A DNA stretch of 52,444 nt from JAWXBG01 sp044375415 (GTDB taxonomy: Bacteria > Bacteroidota > Bacteroidia > Flavobacteriales_D > Sanyastnellaceae): NCBI GenBank assembly GCA_044375415.1, contig JBILMS010000018.1, forward strand, positions 1 through 52,444. The letters are read 5' to 3'. This document shows, piece by piece, positions 16,358 through 24,411 of the stretch. Made by a program: the position numbers and the translations under genes. Below the pieces are notes generated by a model. That model saw nothing but the letters and a program-made list of their open reading frames with translations. It had not been told where the DNA came from and did not search any database. The first letter of the stretch is position 1, and every line of letters starts with the position of its first letter.

Positions 16358-19300
16358 ATGCTGAATCGTTTGATTCGGTTTTCGTTGGCCAATCGCATGT
16401 TTGTAGTTGCAAGTGCTGCACTCATATTGGTCTATGGAACCATAACAGTTATTAATCTTCCGGTAGACGTATTGCCGGATTTAAATCGGCCACGCGTCAC
16501 AATTTTTTTGGAGGCCAATGGTATGGCTCCCGAAGAAGTAGAAACTATTGCCGTTACACCCGTTGAAACGGCGATGAATGGGGCTCCCGGTGTGAAGACC
16601 GTTCGCTCGAGCAGTGCCGTGGGTTTGGGTTTAATTTATGTCGATTTCGATTGGGGAATGGATATCTATCGCGCCCGACAAATGGTGGCCGAAAAACTTC
16701 AAACCGTCGATTTACCGGATGGAATAAAACCCATCATGGGACCTGTAAGTTCGATCATGGGTCAGATCATGAACATCTCTGTAAGCGGCGATAGTACGAG
16801 TGCTTCCGATCTGAGAACACTTGCCGACTTTACCATTCGCCGACGGTTGATGAGCATCAAGGGAGTGTCTCAAGTAATATCTATTGGAGGCGATCGAAAG
16901 CAGTTTCAAGTGTTGCTTTCTACTGCTAAAATGAAGCAGTTCAATTTAACGGTAGATGAAATTGAAGACGCGATGCAACGCAGTAATTTGAGCACTACCG
17001 GAGGATTTTTTGACAGGTATGGAACGGAGGTTCTTATTCGAACGGTGGGTTGGATTTCTGAAGTGGAAGATGTAAAACAGATCGTTGTTGCTTATCGCGA
17101 AGGCATTCCCATTCTTCTTCATCAAGTAGCGAAAGTTGAATTCGGGCCAGCCGTCAAACGAGGCGATGGTAGCTTGAACGGTCGATCCGCTGTAATACTT
17201 ACCGTTGAGAAGCAGCCCGGTGGAAACACAGTGGAGATTACCGATGCAGTGACAAAAGCGTGCGAAGAATTAAAAGCTTCATTGCCACCTGACGTTAAGC
17301 TCAATCCGGCGATTTTCCAACAAAAAGATTTTATTACGCATTCCATTACCAATGTAGAACATGCATTGCGCGATGGATTTATACTGGTCGTTATTGTTTT
17401 GTTTTTATTCCTTCTGAATTTTAAAACCACAATCATAACACTAACGGCAATTCCTCTTTCGATTGTTATTTCGGCAATCATATTCAAAGCATTTGGTATT
17501 TCAATCAACACACTGACTCTTGGAGGACTGGCTATTGCAATTGGTGAATTGGTGGATGATGCCATTGTAGATGTCGAAAATGTGTTTCGAAGATTAAAAG
17601 AAAATCAACAGCTAGAGAATCCTCGTCCGACTTTGCGGGTAATCTATGAAGCGAGCAGTGAGGTGAGAAATTCTATTGTTTATGCTACCATTATTGTGGT
17701 CTTGGTTTTTTTGCCTCTGTTTTGGTTGGAAGGCATGGAAGGTCGAATTTTCGCGCCGTTGGGCATTGCTTACATCACAAGTATTATCGCTTCACTGGTT
17801 GTATCACTTACTGTAACACCGGCTTTGTGTTCATACTTGCTTACGCGATTTAAGAAGGGTCAAATTGATAAAGAAAGTGGTTTGGTTCGTTGGTTAAAAA
17901 AGCAAGAAGCAAGAACACTGAATTGGGCCTTGGGAAAAACAAAGATGGTGATCGGTTTGTCCATTTTATTAATCACTACTTCCATAGCCGTAATACCATT
18001 TTTTGGAAGCGAATTTTTACCTCCTTTTAATGAAGGATCATTCACTGTGAACTTATCTGCTCCCTCGGGTACATCGCTTGAAGAGAGTAACAAAATCGGG
18101 ACCTTGGCAGAGAATCTTATTTTGAAAGTTCCGGAAGTGGAATTTGCCAGTCGTAGAACAGGAAGAGCTGAACTGGATGAGCATACAGAACCGGTATCGA
18201 ACTCCGAAATTGATATCAAACTGAGGGAAGAAATATCACGTTCGCGCGAAGAGATTATAGCAGACATACGCGATCAACTCGCTATTCTAAAGGGTGTCTC
18301 TGTAAACATTGGTCAACCTATTTCGCATAGGATAGATCACTTGTTGAGTGGAGTTCGCGCCCAAGTTGCCATTAAATTGTTTGGTAATGACTTAACAGAA
18401 ATGCGAACCACCGCGGGTAAAATCGCAGAAGTATTGGGTGAAGTGCCCGGTGTGGTGGACATACAGGTGGAACGACAGGTGATGATTCCAGAGTTGCTCA
18501 TACGCCTACGTCGCGAAGATTGTATTCGGTATGGGGTACAAGTCGGGAAAGTTGCAGAGGATCTGGAAATATTTTACAACGGAAAAGTGCAGTCAAAAAT
18601 ATTCGAAGGTCAGAAGACATTCGACTTTGTTTTGAGAGCAGAACAAGATGAGAGAGTGAACCTCGATAATATTCGAAATTCATTGGTGCATAACATCAAT
18701 GGCGATCTGATAACGCTTCGTCAGATAGCCGACATCGAATATGCCAGCATGCAAAACAGCATAACTCACGAAAATTCTCAGCGAAAGATAAATGTGAGTT
18801 GTAATGTTCAGGATCGCGATTTGGGTGGTGCGGTCAAAGAATTGCAAGCGAGGATTAACAAAGAAATTGTTCTTCCCGACGGGGCGTATATTGTGTACGG
18901 AGGGCAATTCGAAAGTCAACAGAGCGCCTCTAAAACGATTTCACTTTTGAGCATCATCGCTTTTTTGGGAATTTTTCTGGTATTATATCATCATTTTAAT
19001 TCCTGGAAATTGGTAGTTCAGATCATGCTGAATATTCCGCTTGCATTGCTTGGAAGTGTAATAGCAGTGGCTTTAACGGGAGGTGTGTTCAGTATCGCTA
19101 CTATGGTTGGATTTATAACCTTGACCGGAATAGCCTCTCGAAATGGAATCATGATGATATCACATTACATACATTTAATTGAACATGAAGGAGAGGTTTT
19201 CTCCAAAAAAATGATCATAAGAGGTTCACTCGAAAGATTGGTACCTGTGATGATGACAGCATTGGTAGCGGCATTGGCCTTGATTCCACTAACATTGGAT

Positions 19301-19471
19301 AAACAAGCGCCGGGCAAAGAAATTCTATACCCTGTGGCCACCGTAATTTTAGGAGGATTGATTTCATCGACTCTCCTAAATATGGTAGTAATCCCGGCAG
19401 TTTTCTGGAGATACGGAAAATCGTCGCTCGACCAATATTTTGCAAATAAGTCAAAGAAAGAATTGAATTAA
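16358..19471 (+). CDS. CusA/CzcA-type heavy-metal efflux RND pump
   Basis: The 1037-aa product has the length and 12-TM double-repeat layout of HME-RND pumps: TM1 near 13-33 (MFVVASAALILVYGTITVI), the first periplasmic porter region (about 35-335), TM2-6 (about 335-500), a second periplasmic loop (about 555-850) and TM8-12. PVDVLPDLNRPRV after TM1 is typical of the CusA/CzcA group. The proton-relay region in TM4 is GELVDDAIVDVEN with Asp400, Asp401, Asp405 and Glu407. It drives proton-coupled export of metal cations (Cu/Ag or Zn/Co/Cd) through a tripartite channel; the metal cannot be assigned here. The outer membrane channel and adaptor follow immediately. Confidence 0.93.
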   Translation: MLNRLIRFSLANRMFVVASAALILVYGTITVINLPVDVLPDLNRPRVTIFLEANGMAPEEVETIAVTPVETAMNGAPGVKTVRSSSAVGLGLIYVDFDWGMDIYRARQMVAEKLQTVDLPDGIKPIMGPVSSIMGQIMNISVSGDSTSASDLRTLADFTIRRRLMSIKGVSQVISIGGDRKQFQVLLSTAKMKQFNLTVDEIEDAMQRSNLSTTGGFFDRYGTEVLIRTVGWISEVEDVKQIVVAYREGIPILLHQVAKVEFGPAVKRGDGSLNGRSAVILTVEKQPGGNTVEITDAVTKACEELKASLPPDVKLNPAIFQQKDFITHSITNVEHALRDGFILVVIVLFLFLLNFKTTIITLTAIPLSIVISAIIFKAFGISINTLTLGGLAIAIGELVDDAIVDVENVFRRLKENQQLENPRPTLRVIYEASSEVRNSIVYATIIVVLVFLPLFWLEGMEGRIFAPLGIAYITSIIASLVVSLTVTPALCSYLLTRFKKGQIDKESGLVRWLKKQEARTLNWALGKTKMVIGLSILLITTSIAVIPFFGSEFLPPFNEGSFTVNLSAPSGTSLEESNKIGTLAENLILKVPEVEFASRRTGRAELDEHTEPVSNSEIDIKLREEISRSREEIIADIRDQLAILKGVSVNIGQPISHRIDHLLSGVRAQVAIKLFGNDLTEMRTTAGKIAEVLGEVPGVVDIQVERQVMIPELLIRLRREDCIRYGVQVGKVAEDLEIFYNGKVQSKIFEGQKTFDFVLRAEQDERVNLDNIRNSLVHNINGDLITLRQIADIEYASMQNSITHENSQRKINVSCNVQDRDLGGAVKELQARINKEIVLPDGAYIVYGGQFESQQSASKTISLLSIIAFLGIFLVLYHHFNSWKLVVQIMLNIPLALLGSVIAVALTGGVFSIATMVGFITLTGIASRNGIMMISHYIHLIEHEGEVFSKKMIIRGSLERLVPVMMTALVAALALIPLTLDKQAPGKEILYPVATVILGGLISSTLLNMVVIPAVFWRYGKSSLDQYFANKSKKELN

Positions 19472-19484
19472 TAGACTCGATACA

Positions 19485-20696
19485 ATGAGAGATTATTTAA
19501 GAAAACATATAATCAGGAAGTTCGTAATTCGTCGAACATGGCTGGTTTTGGTGTTTGCGTTTAGCCTAATAAGAACAGAAGCCCAACAGATTTCTTTGAG
19601 TGATGTTTTAGCAAAAACAGAGCAGAGTAGTGCTCGTATTAAGGCGGCTATGTTGGGCATAGAATCGCAGATGCAATTAGAGAAATCGTCTTTTAATCTT
19701 TCTCAGCCGCAGCTGCTGGTACAAGCACCTACCGGGAACTTTTATACCTTGGGAGTTCAACAGAATTTTGATTTTCCATCCGTTTATTCTGCTCGAAAAA
19801 AACTATTGCAAAGCGAGACAGAATACGCAAAACGAAGTGCGGAACTAAAAAAATTCGAGGTTCGATATTTTATGTCAGATTTGTATGTGCAATGGCAAGC
19901 TGCCGAAGCGAGGTATGTTTATTATTCAAAACTGCAAATGGATTTAATTCAAATTCGCGATGCAGCCATGCGAAGTTTTGAAGCAGGTGAAATCGGAATG
20001 ATAGAAAAATCATTTGCAGATCTTAAGTACTTGGATGCGTCAAGGGCTTTGGAAGAGTCGTCTGCTCTTCGTAATTCAATTAAGCAATCTATGATGAATT
20101 ATGTGGGGATGGATGAATCGGTGATGTGTGATTCATTATTGACCAATCTCCGACTTGTTGGGTGGGAGAACATTTCGTGGCGTTCTGTAATGGTAGAACT
20201 GGCGTTGGCAGATGTGAAAAGAAGTGAGATGGAGTTGCAAGTTCGTCGTCGCCAAAATATGCCCGGTTTTTTTGTGGGTTATATGAATCAGGGAGAGAGA
20301 AATTCGTTAGTCGAAAATCGATTTAACGCAGGAATATCCATACCACTCTGGTTTTGGCATACGAAAAGTTCTCTTCGTTCATCTAAACTCAAGGTGGAAC
20401 AATACCGCAAAGAAGCGGAAGCAGTTCAACAGGAGATGGACAATCGATTCTTGCAGTCAAAGAGTCGTCATGATATATTGGTACAATCCGTTTTGTCTTT
20501 ACAAAATGAAAGCCTTCCCATTTCCAAGGAGATGGCCGCCAGTGCGAAACGTTTATTTGATTCGGGAGAGATTTCGCTTACGGAATACCTCCGACTTAAG
20601 GGCGATGCGGTTCAAACCGAATTGACCTACATAGAACTCGTCGAAGAGTTATTAAAAATTCAAAATCAACTACAATTCATTACTTCATTCCAATGA
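19485..20696 (+). CDS. TolC-family outer membrane channel (CusC/CzcC-like)
   Basis: The 403-aa product starts 14 bases after the pump. It has a signal sequence with a long basic n-region (MRDYLRKHIIRKFVIRRTW then LVLVFAFSLIRTEAQ). The TolC/OEP repeat begins at ISLSDVLAKTEQSSARIKAA, with long amphipathic helices (about 60-210 and 300-400) and a barrel segment (GFFVGYMNQGERNS, RFNAGISIPLWFW). The C-terminal half contains the characteristic SLTEYLRLK. It forms the outer membrane exit duct of the efflux complex. Its last codon overlaps the adaptor start by 4 bases (ATGA). Confidence 0.9.
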   Translation: MRDYLRKHIIRKFVIRRTWLVLVFAFSLIRTEAQQISLSDVLAKTEQSSARIKAAMLGIESQMQLEKSSFNLSQPQLLVQAPTGNFYTLGVQQNFDFPSVYSARKKLLQSETEYAKRSAELKKFEVRYFMSDLYVQWQAAEARYVYYSKLQMDLIQIRDAAMRSFEAGEIGMIEKSFADLKYLDASRALEESSALRNSIKQSMMNYVGMDESVMCDSLLTNLRLVGWENISWRSVMVELALADVKRSEMELQVRRRQNMPGFFVGYMNQGERNSLVENRFNAGISIPLWFWHTKSSLRSSKLKVEQYRKEAEAVQQEMDNRFLQSKSRHDILVQSVLSLQNESLPISKEMAASAKRLFDSGEISLTEYLRLKGDAVQTELTYIELVEELLKIQNQLQFITSFQ

Positions 20697-22381
20697 AAAG
20701 AATAGCGCTCATCTTATTATTGATTCCTATAAAATTCTTTGCACAGGATGATCATGATCACAGTCATGGTGGACATAGTCATGACCACGGAGCTCCTGAA
20801 ACTGCTCTTCCTACTACAACACGTAGGATCAGTGAATCGTCTTCATCGAAATATGAAGCCGTAATAGCATATACAGACATTCATTCGAATGAAACATCTG
20901 AATTACAATTATTCATAAGCGATGTCGAAACCAACGCAGCATTGGACAGTTTGAATGTCGTGGTTACATGCCCTGCAATGGGAGCGGAACCTGTCGTTTT
21001 GGAAAAGAAACAAAAAGGTATCTATGTTTTTTCACTTGAATTCCCGAAAGATGGACATTACGATTTTCATGTGGATATAAAAGGTCCAATAGGGGATGCG
21101 ACCTTAGTGTTGCGAGATATAGATTTGGGAGGACATGAGCATGAAGAGCATTCGGAATCAAGCGGGGATCATTGGTACCTCAAACCTTGGGTGACTTTTT
21201 TGGGTGGTGCTTTGTTAATGTTGATTTTATTTTTGGTATTCAGGAAAACGAAAAACAAAAAGGCATTTGCGATGGTACTTTCGTTTGTTTTTCTCAGTGC
21301 TCAGCAGGCGTTGACACCGGTGATTTTAAATGCACAAGATGATGACCACGGTCATGATCACGGCGCACCTTCTGCGACGAAAGGTTCTCTCACCGACGAA
21401 TTTTCAGTTCCAAAAGAGACTCAATTTTTATTTGAAGTTTTGACGATGAAAATTGATCAGAATGATTTTAGTCCTTCACGAAGACTTCTAGGAAAGGTGA
21501 TTGCGGCGCCGGATGGATTTGCGGAAGTTCATGTGCCGCAGCAAGCACAGGTTGTGGGAGTGCATGTACGAGTGGGACAAAAAGTGGAAAAGGGTGATTT
21601 ATTGGCTTCGGTAGAATTGGTGGTAGAGTCCGGTTCGCAGTCCACGTTACTTGCTGCGAGAAACGAAGCTCAATCCGAATATGAGGCAGCAAAAAAGGAA
21701 GTGGATCGTTTAAAAACCATATCCGATATTGTGAGCAAGAAGCAGCAAGATGAGGCATTAGCTCGTTTGCAAAAGGCGGAGTCGAACAAAAATTTATTGG
21801 CTTCAGGAGGATCTCGAACACTTTTGTTGAAAGCCCCTATTGCCGGGGTAATTGAGCCTTTTTCTTTTGTGGTGGGCAGTCCTGTAGGTCCCGGAGAGAA
21901 ATTATTCACCCTTTCGAATTCAGCTCATGTACTTATCGAAGCACAAGTGTTTGAAGAAGACATGTCGGTTATCACGGATGCCAATAATTTTGCAGTGCAG
22001 TGTGCCGATTTAGAGCATACTATTACGGGTGTAAAGTTGGAGGGAGTAGTAGAGAGGTTAAACGATGTCAATCAATCTCAAATGGTTATTTTTAGCTTCG
22101 ATAATTCAAGTAAAGCATTGCGTATTGGAGAATCAGTAACGGTGTTTGCATTTGAGAACACTGCGAGTGGCAACACTTATGTGCCTAACTCAGCAATGAA
22201 TGAAATAAACGGAAAACCCGTTGTATTTGTGAAAGAGAGTGCCGAGAATTTTCGCATTGTCTATGTATCGGCCGGCCGCGATAATGGTATATACACCGAA
22301 GTTATGAGTGGATTAAAAGCGGGAGAACGAGTTATTACGAATGGAACTTATCAAATGAAAATGATATTTTTGAATCAATAA
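20693..22381 (+). CDS. Efflux membrane-fusion protein with His-rich N-terminal extension
   Basis: The 562-aa product is a CusB/HlyD-type periplasmic adaptor with an unusual front. Residues 1-18 are a signal peptide, followed by a His-rich stretch (DDHDHSHGGHSHDHG, 19-33) and an Ig-like domain (about 50-145, e.g. VVVTCPAMGAEPV, GHYDFHVDIKGP). A TM helix (166-185, WVTFLGGALLMLILFLVF) and a second hydrophobic segment (about 192-214) ending LNAQ come next. A second His cluster (DDDHGHDHGAP) follows, and from about 245 come the adaptor domains: barrel-sandwich, short coiled hairpin (LLAARNEAQSEYEAAKKEV), beta-barrel. The internal segment at 192-214 looks like a second signal peptide, suggesting fusion of two ancestral proteins. 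Confidence 0.9.
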   Translation: MKRIALILLLIPIKFFAQDDHDHSHGGHSHDHGAPETALPTTTRRISESSSSKYEAVIAYTDIHSNETSELQLFISDVETNAALDSLNVVVTCPAMGAEPVVLEKKQKGIYVFSLEFPKDGHYDFHVDIKGPIGDATLVLRDIDLGGHEHEEHSESSGDHWYLKPWVTFLGGALLMLILFLVFRKTKNKKAFAMVLSFVFLSAQQALTPVILNAQDDDHGHDHGAPSATKGSLTDEFSVPKETQFLFEVLTMKIDQNDFSPSRRLLGKVIAAPDGFAEVHVPQQAQVVGVHVRVGQKVEKGDLLASVELVVESGSQSTLLAARNEAQSEYEAAKKEVDRLKTISDIVSKKQQDEALARLQKAESNKNLLASGGSRTLLLKAPIAGVIEPFSFVVGSPVGPGEKLFTLSNSAHVLIEAQVFEEDMSVITDANNFAVQCADLEHTITGVKLEGVVERLNDVNQSQMVIFSFDNSSKALRIGESVTVFAFENTASGNTYVPNSAMNEINGKPVVFVKESAENFRIVYVSAGRDNGIYTEVMSGLKAGERVITNGTYQMKMIFLNQ

Positions 22382-22399
22382 AAATCTAAATTAGACAAC

Positions 22400-22789
22400 A
22401 TGAAAAAAATCAAGTATGTAGTTATGCTCTCAGCGGCATTCATTTTTGCAGCATGTGGAGATAACGCGAGCACCGGCTCTTCAGAGGGTACTTCTGCCGA
22501 CACTACTCACCAAGACGAAGCTAGTGATGCCCATGAACACAGTCATGAAGGTCATTCTCATTCTACGTTTTACACTTGTCTGGATCATCAGGATGTGCAC
22601 GAACATGAAGCCGGAAAATGCCCGAAATGTCAAAAGGACCTTGTGGCCATGGAGGAAGAATCACACGAAGGTCATGAACATGGAAGTTTTTACACTTGCA
22701 CCGATCACCCGGATGTTCACGAGCACGAAGCAGGGAAGTGTCCTAAGTGCGAGAAGCAGTTGGTGGAAAAGGCGGATGAGGCGCATTGA
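22400..22789 (+). CDS. Lipoprotein with two tandem heavy-metal-binding domains
   Basis: The 129-aa product has a lipobox FAAC (Cys19), an acidic/His-rich linker (HEHSHEGHSHS) and two copies of the heavy-metal-binding domain. These are FYTCLDHQDVHEHEAGKCPKC (57-77) and FYTCTDHPDVHEHEAGKCPKC (97-117), whose Cys and His positions align exactly. Such YTC..H..V....GKCPKC domains accompany CusB-like adaptors and copper ATPases. It would sit on the periplasmic side of a membrane, handing metal to the adaptor or buffering it. It starts 18 bases after the adaptor and is probably the last gene of the operon. Confidence 0.9.
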   Translation: MKKIKYVVMLSAAFIFAACGDNASTGSSEGTSADTTHQDEASDAHEHSHEGHSHSTFYTCLDHQDVHEHEAGKCPKCQKDLVAMEEESHEGHEHGSFYTCTDHPDVHEHEAGKCPKCEKQLVEKADEAH

Positions 22790-22795
22790 TTTTTT

Positions 22796-22814
22796 AATTA
22801 GCCAATTAGCCAAT
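22796..22814 (+). repeat. Octamer array (AATTAGCC) x2.4
   Basis: Two perfect AATTAGCC units plus AAT, seven bases after the stop of the lipoprotein gene. Smallest copy of the family seen at 25841 and 33894. Confidence 0.6.
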
Positions 22815-22901
22815 GGTGGGTGCTTTTTGAAAACGTTTAGTAATTCACAAGGCGAGTGTATCAATATCGTTTATATTTCCTAATCATCTGTTTTTAGCAT
22901 A

Positions 22902-24362
22902 ATGAGGTTATTAGTTTTTTTACTGCTTTTTCTTCCAACCATTCTGAGCGCTCAGTATTGGAATGAGCGCTATGACTTCATGGGAGTTCAAGGTCAGCAG
23001 ACAAATTGGGCCATTGAAGAGACTGAAAATGGATATGTAGTTTTTCATGTTAGTTATCATCCAATTTTGGGCACTCAGAATATTGGTACTACGTTGCTCG
23101 ATGTGGATGGAAATGTAATGCAGGATTTGTATTTCGAGCATGAAGAATATCCGACTTACGCCGGATGGTGTAATTCTGTGGATGAAACTTCGGATGGCAA
23201 CTATATTGGAGGTGGTTCTGTGGCCAGTGATATTTCCAAAGGTTATCTGGTGTTATATTCGGACGAAGGTGATACAACTTGGACCCAAGAATTTACAGAA
23301 ACTAGTTTGAATATTATTGGCCGTAGTGCTTTTGAATGCACGAATGGAGATTTTCTTCTCGTAGGTTCAAGAGATAAAGTGTCAGCCTCAGATTCAGTGC
23401 TTGGATTAGTTATTCGAACTGATTCGATGGGAGAATTAATTTGGGAAAAGGTGTATGAAAATGAGCATCAGTTATTTTTATATTCTGTCCAAGAAATTCC
23501 TGCTGGTGGATTTTTGGCATCCGGTATTACACGGTATAATGACGGAAATTACAATATGACAGTTTTAAGAATTGAAGAAGATGGAACAGAGGTGTGGATA
23601 AAAGAGTATGGCGATCTTGGTTTTGGCGATAATGCACCACAAATGGTAGAAGTTACAAATGATTATTTTGTGCTTTGTGGAGGACAGGGGGTGGAGGCAT
23701 GGGGAGATGATGATCCATTAAAATCCTACTTTGCTAAAATTGATCTAGACGGAAATGTTATATGGGAACATAGTTACGGACCTTTGGAGTTATATACGAC
23801 TATTACAGTTGGTAAACCTACAATGGATGGTGGATATATTGGTGCCGGAATTCAAGGTATGTTGTCAGGATTAGTGCTAAAGGTCGACAATCAAGGAGAT
23901 AGTTTGTGGATGAGGACTTTTAAATGGAATGATGATGGCAACGCTTTTTTCAGGGATATTATTCCAACCTCAGATGGCGGTTACATCGCTTGCGGAATGG
24001 CTTATTCATCTCAGGAATTAGGTTTGACTCAAGACGGATGGGTCGTAAAAATGGATGAATTCGGTTGTGTGGTGCCAGGTTGTCATCTAAGCATTCTAGA
24101 GTCATCTGAACTTGCTGATTTCATGGTATATCCTAATCCTGCTTCTGATGTTGTCAACGTATACATACAGGCAAGTTCAATGAGTTTAAAGGGCGAACTG
24201 GTACTATCTGATATATCTGGGAAGGTCGTGATGCGAACTCCGACTATTGGTGGGGATATAAATCTTGGAATTGACGTGTCTAAATTTGAGAGTGGAATGT
24301 ACTTATTGCAGTTCATCTCGGAAGACGCTGTTTTGAAAACAGAGAGAGTTATGGTGAACTAG
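22902..24362 (+). CDS. Secreted repeat (propeller-like) protein with T9SS type A sorting domain
   Basis: The 486-aa product has a signal peptide (MRLLVFLLLFLPTILSAQ). The body (about 20-395) contains about six repeats of the type GD..W.....G....L....I..T.DGG.I..G (ETSDGNYIGGG, EIPAGGFLASG, PTMDGGYIGAG, PTSDGGYIACG). These resemble delta-60/PQQ-like propeller blades frequent in extracellular Bacteroidota proteins. Residues 405-486 are a T9SS type A domain (VYPNPASDVV, LSDISGKVVM, GMYLLQFI). Predicted secreted; no catalytic residues recognised. It lies between the metal lipoprotein and propeller paralogue B, same strand, spacing 112 and 49 bases. Confidence 0.85.
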   Translation: MRLLVFLLLFLPTILSAQYWNERYDFMGVQGQQTNWAIEETENGYVVFHVSYHPILGTQNIGTTLLDVDGNVMQDLYFEHEEYPTYAGWCNSVDETSDGNYIGGGSVASDISKGYLVLYSDEGDTTWTQEFTETSLNIIGRSAFECTNGDFLLVGSRDKVSASDSVLGLVIRTDSMGELIWEKVYENEHQLFLYSVQEIPAGGFLASGITRYNDGNYNMTVLRIEEDGTEVWIKEYGDLGFGDNAPQMVEVTNDYFVLCGGQGVEAWGDDDPLKSYFAKIDLDGNVIWEHSYGPLELYTTITVGKPTMDGGYIGAGIQGMLSGLVLKVDNQGDSLWMRTFKWNDDGNAFFRDIIPTSDGGYIACGMAYSSQELGLTQDGWVVKMDEFGCVVPGCHLSILESSELADFMVYPNPASDVVNVYIQASSMSLKGELVLSDISGKVVMRTPTIGGDINLGIDVSKFESGMYLLQFISEDAVLKTERVMVN

Positions 24363-24411
24363 ATCATCAATAAAACGATAACGACTATTTTATTGCTATA
24401 TCAAGAATGAA

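Noticed and set aside
22446..22883. Plus-strand 145-codon frame overlapping the metal lipoprotein
   Set aside because: Out of frame with the lipobox and two clear metal-binding domains; its composition is that of a shifted frame.
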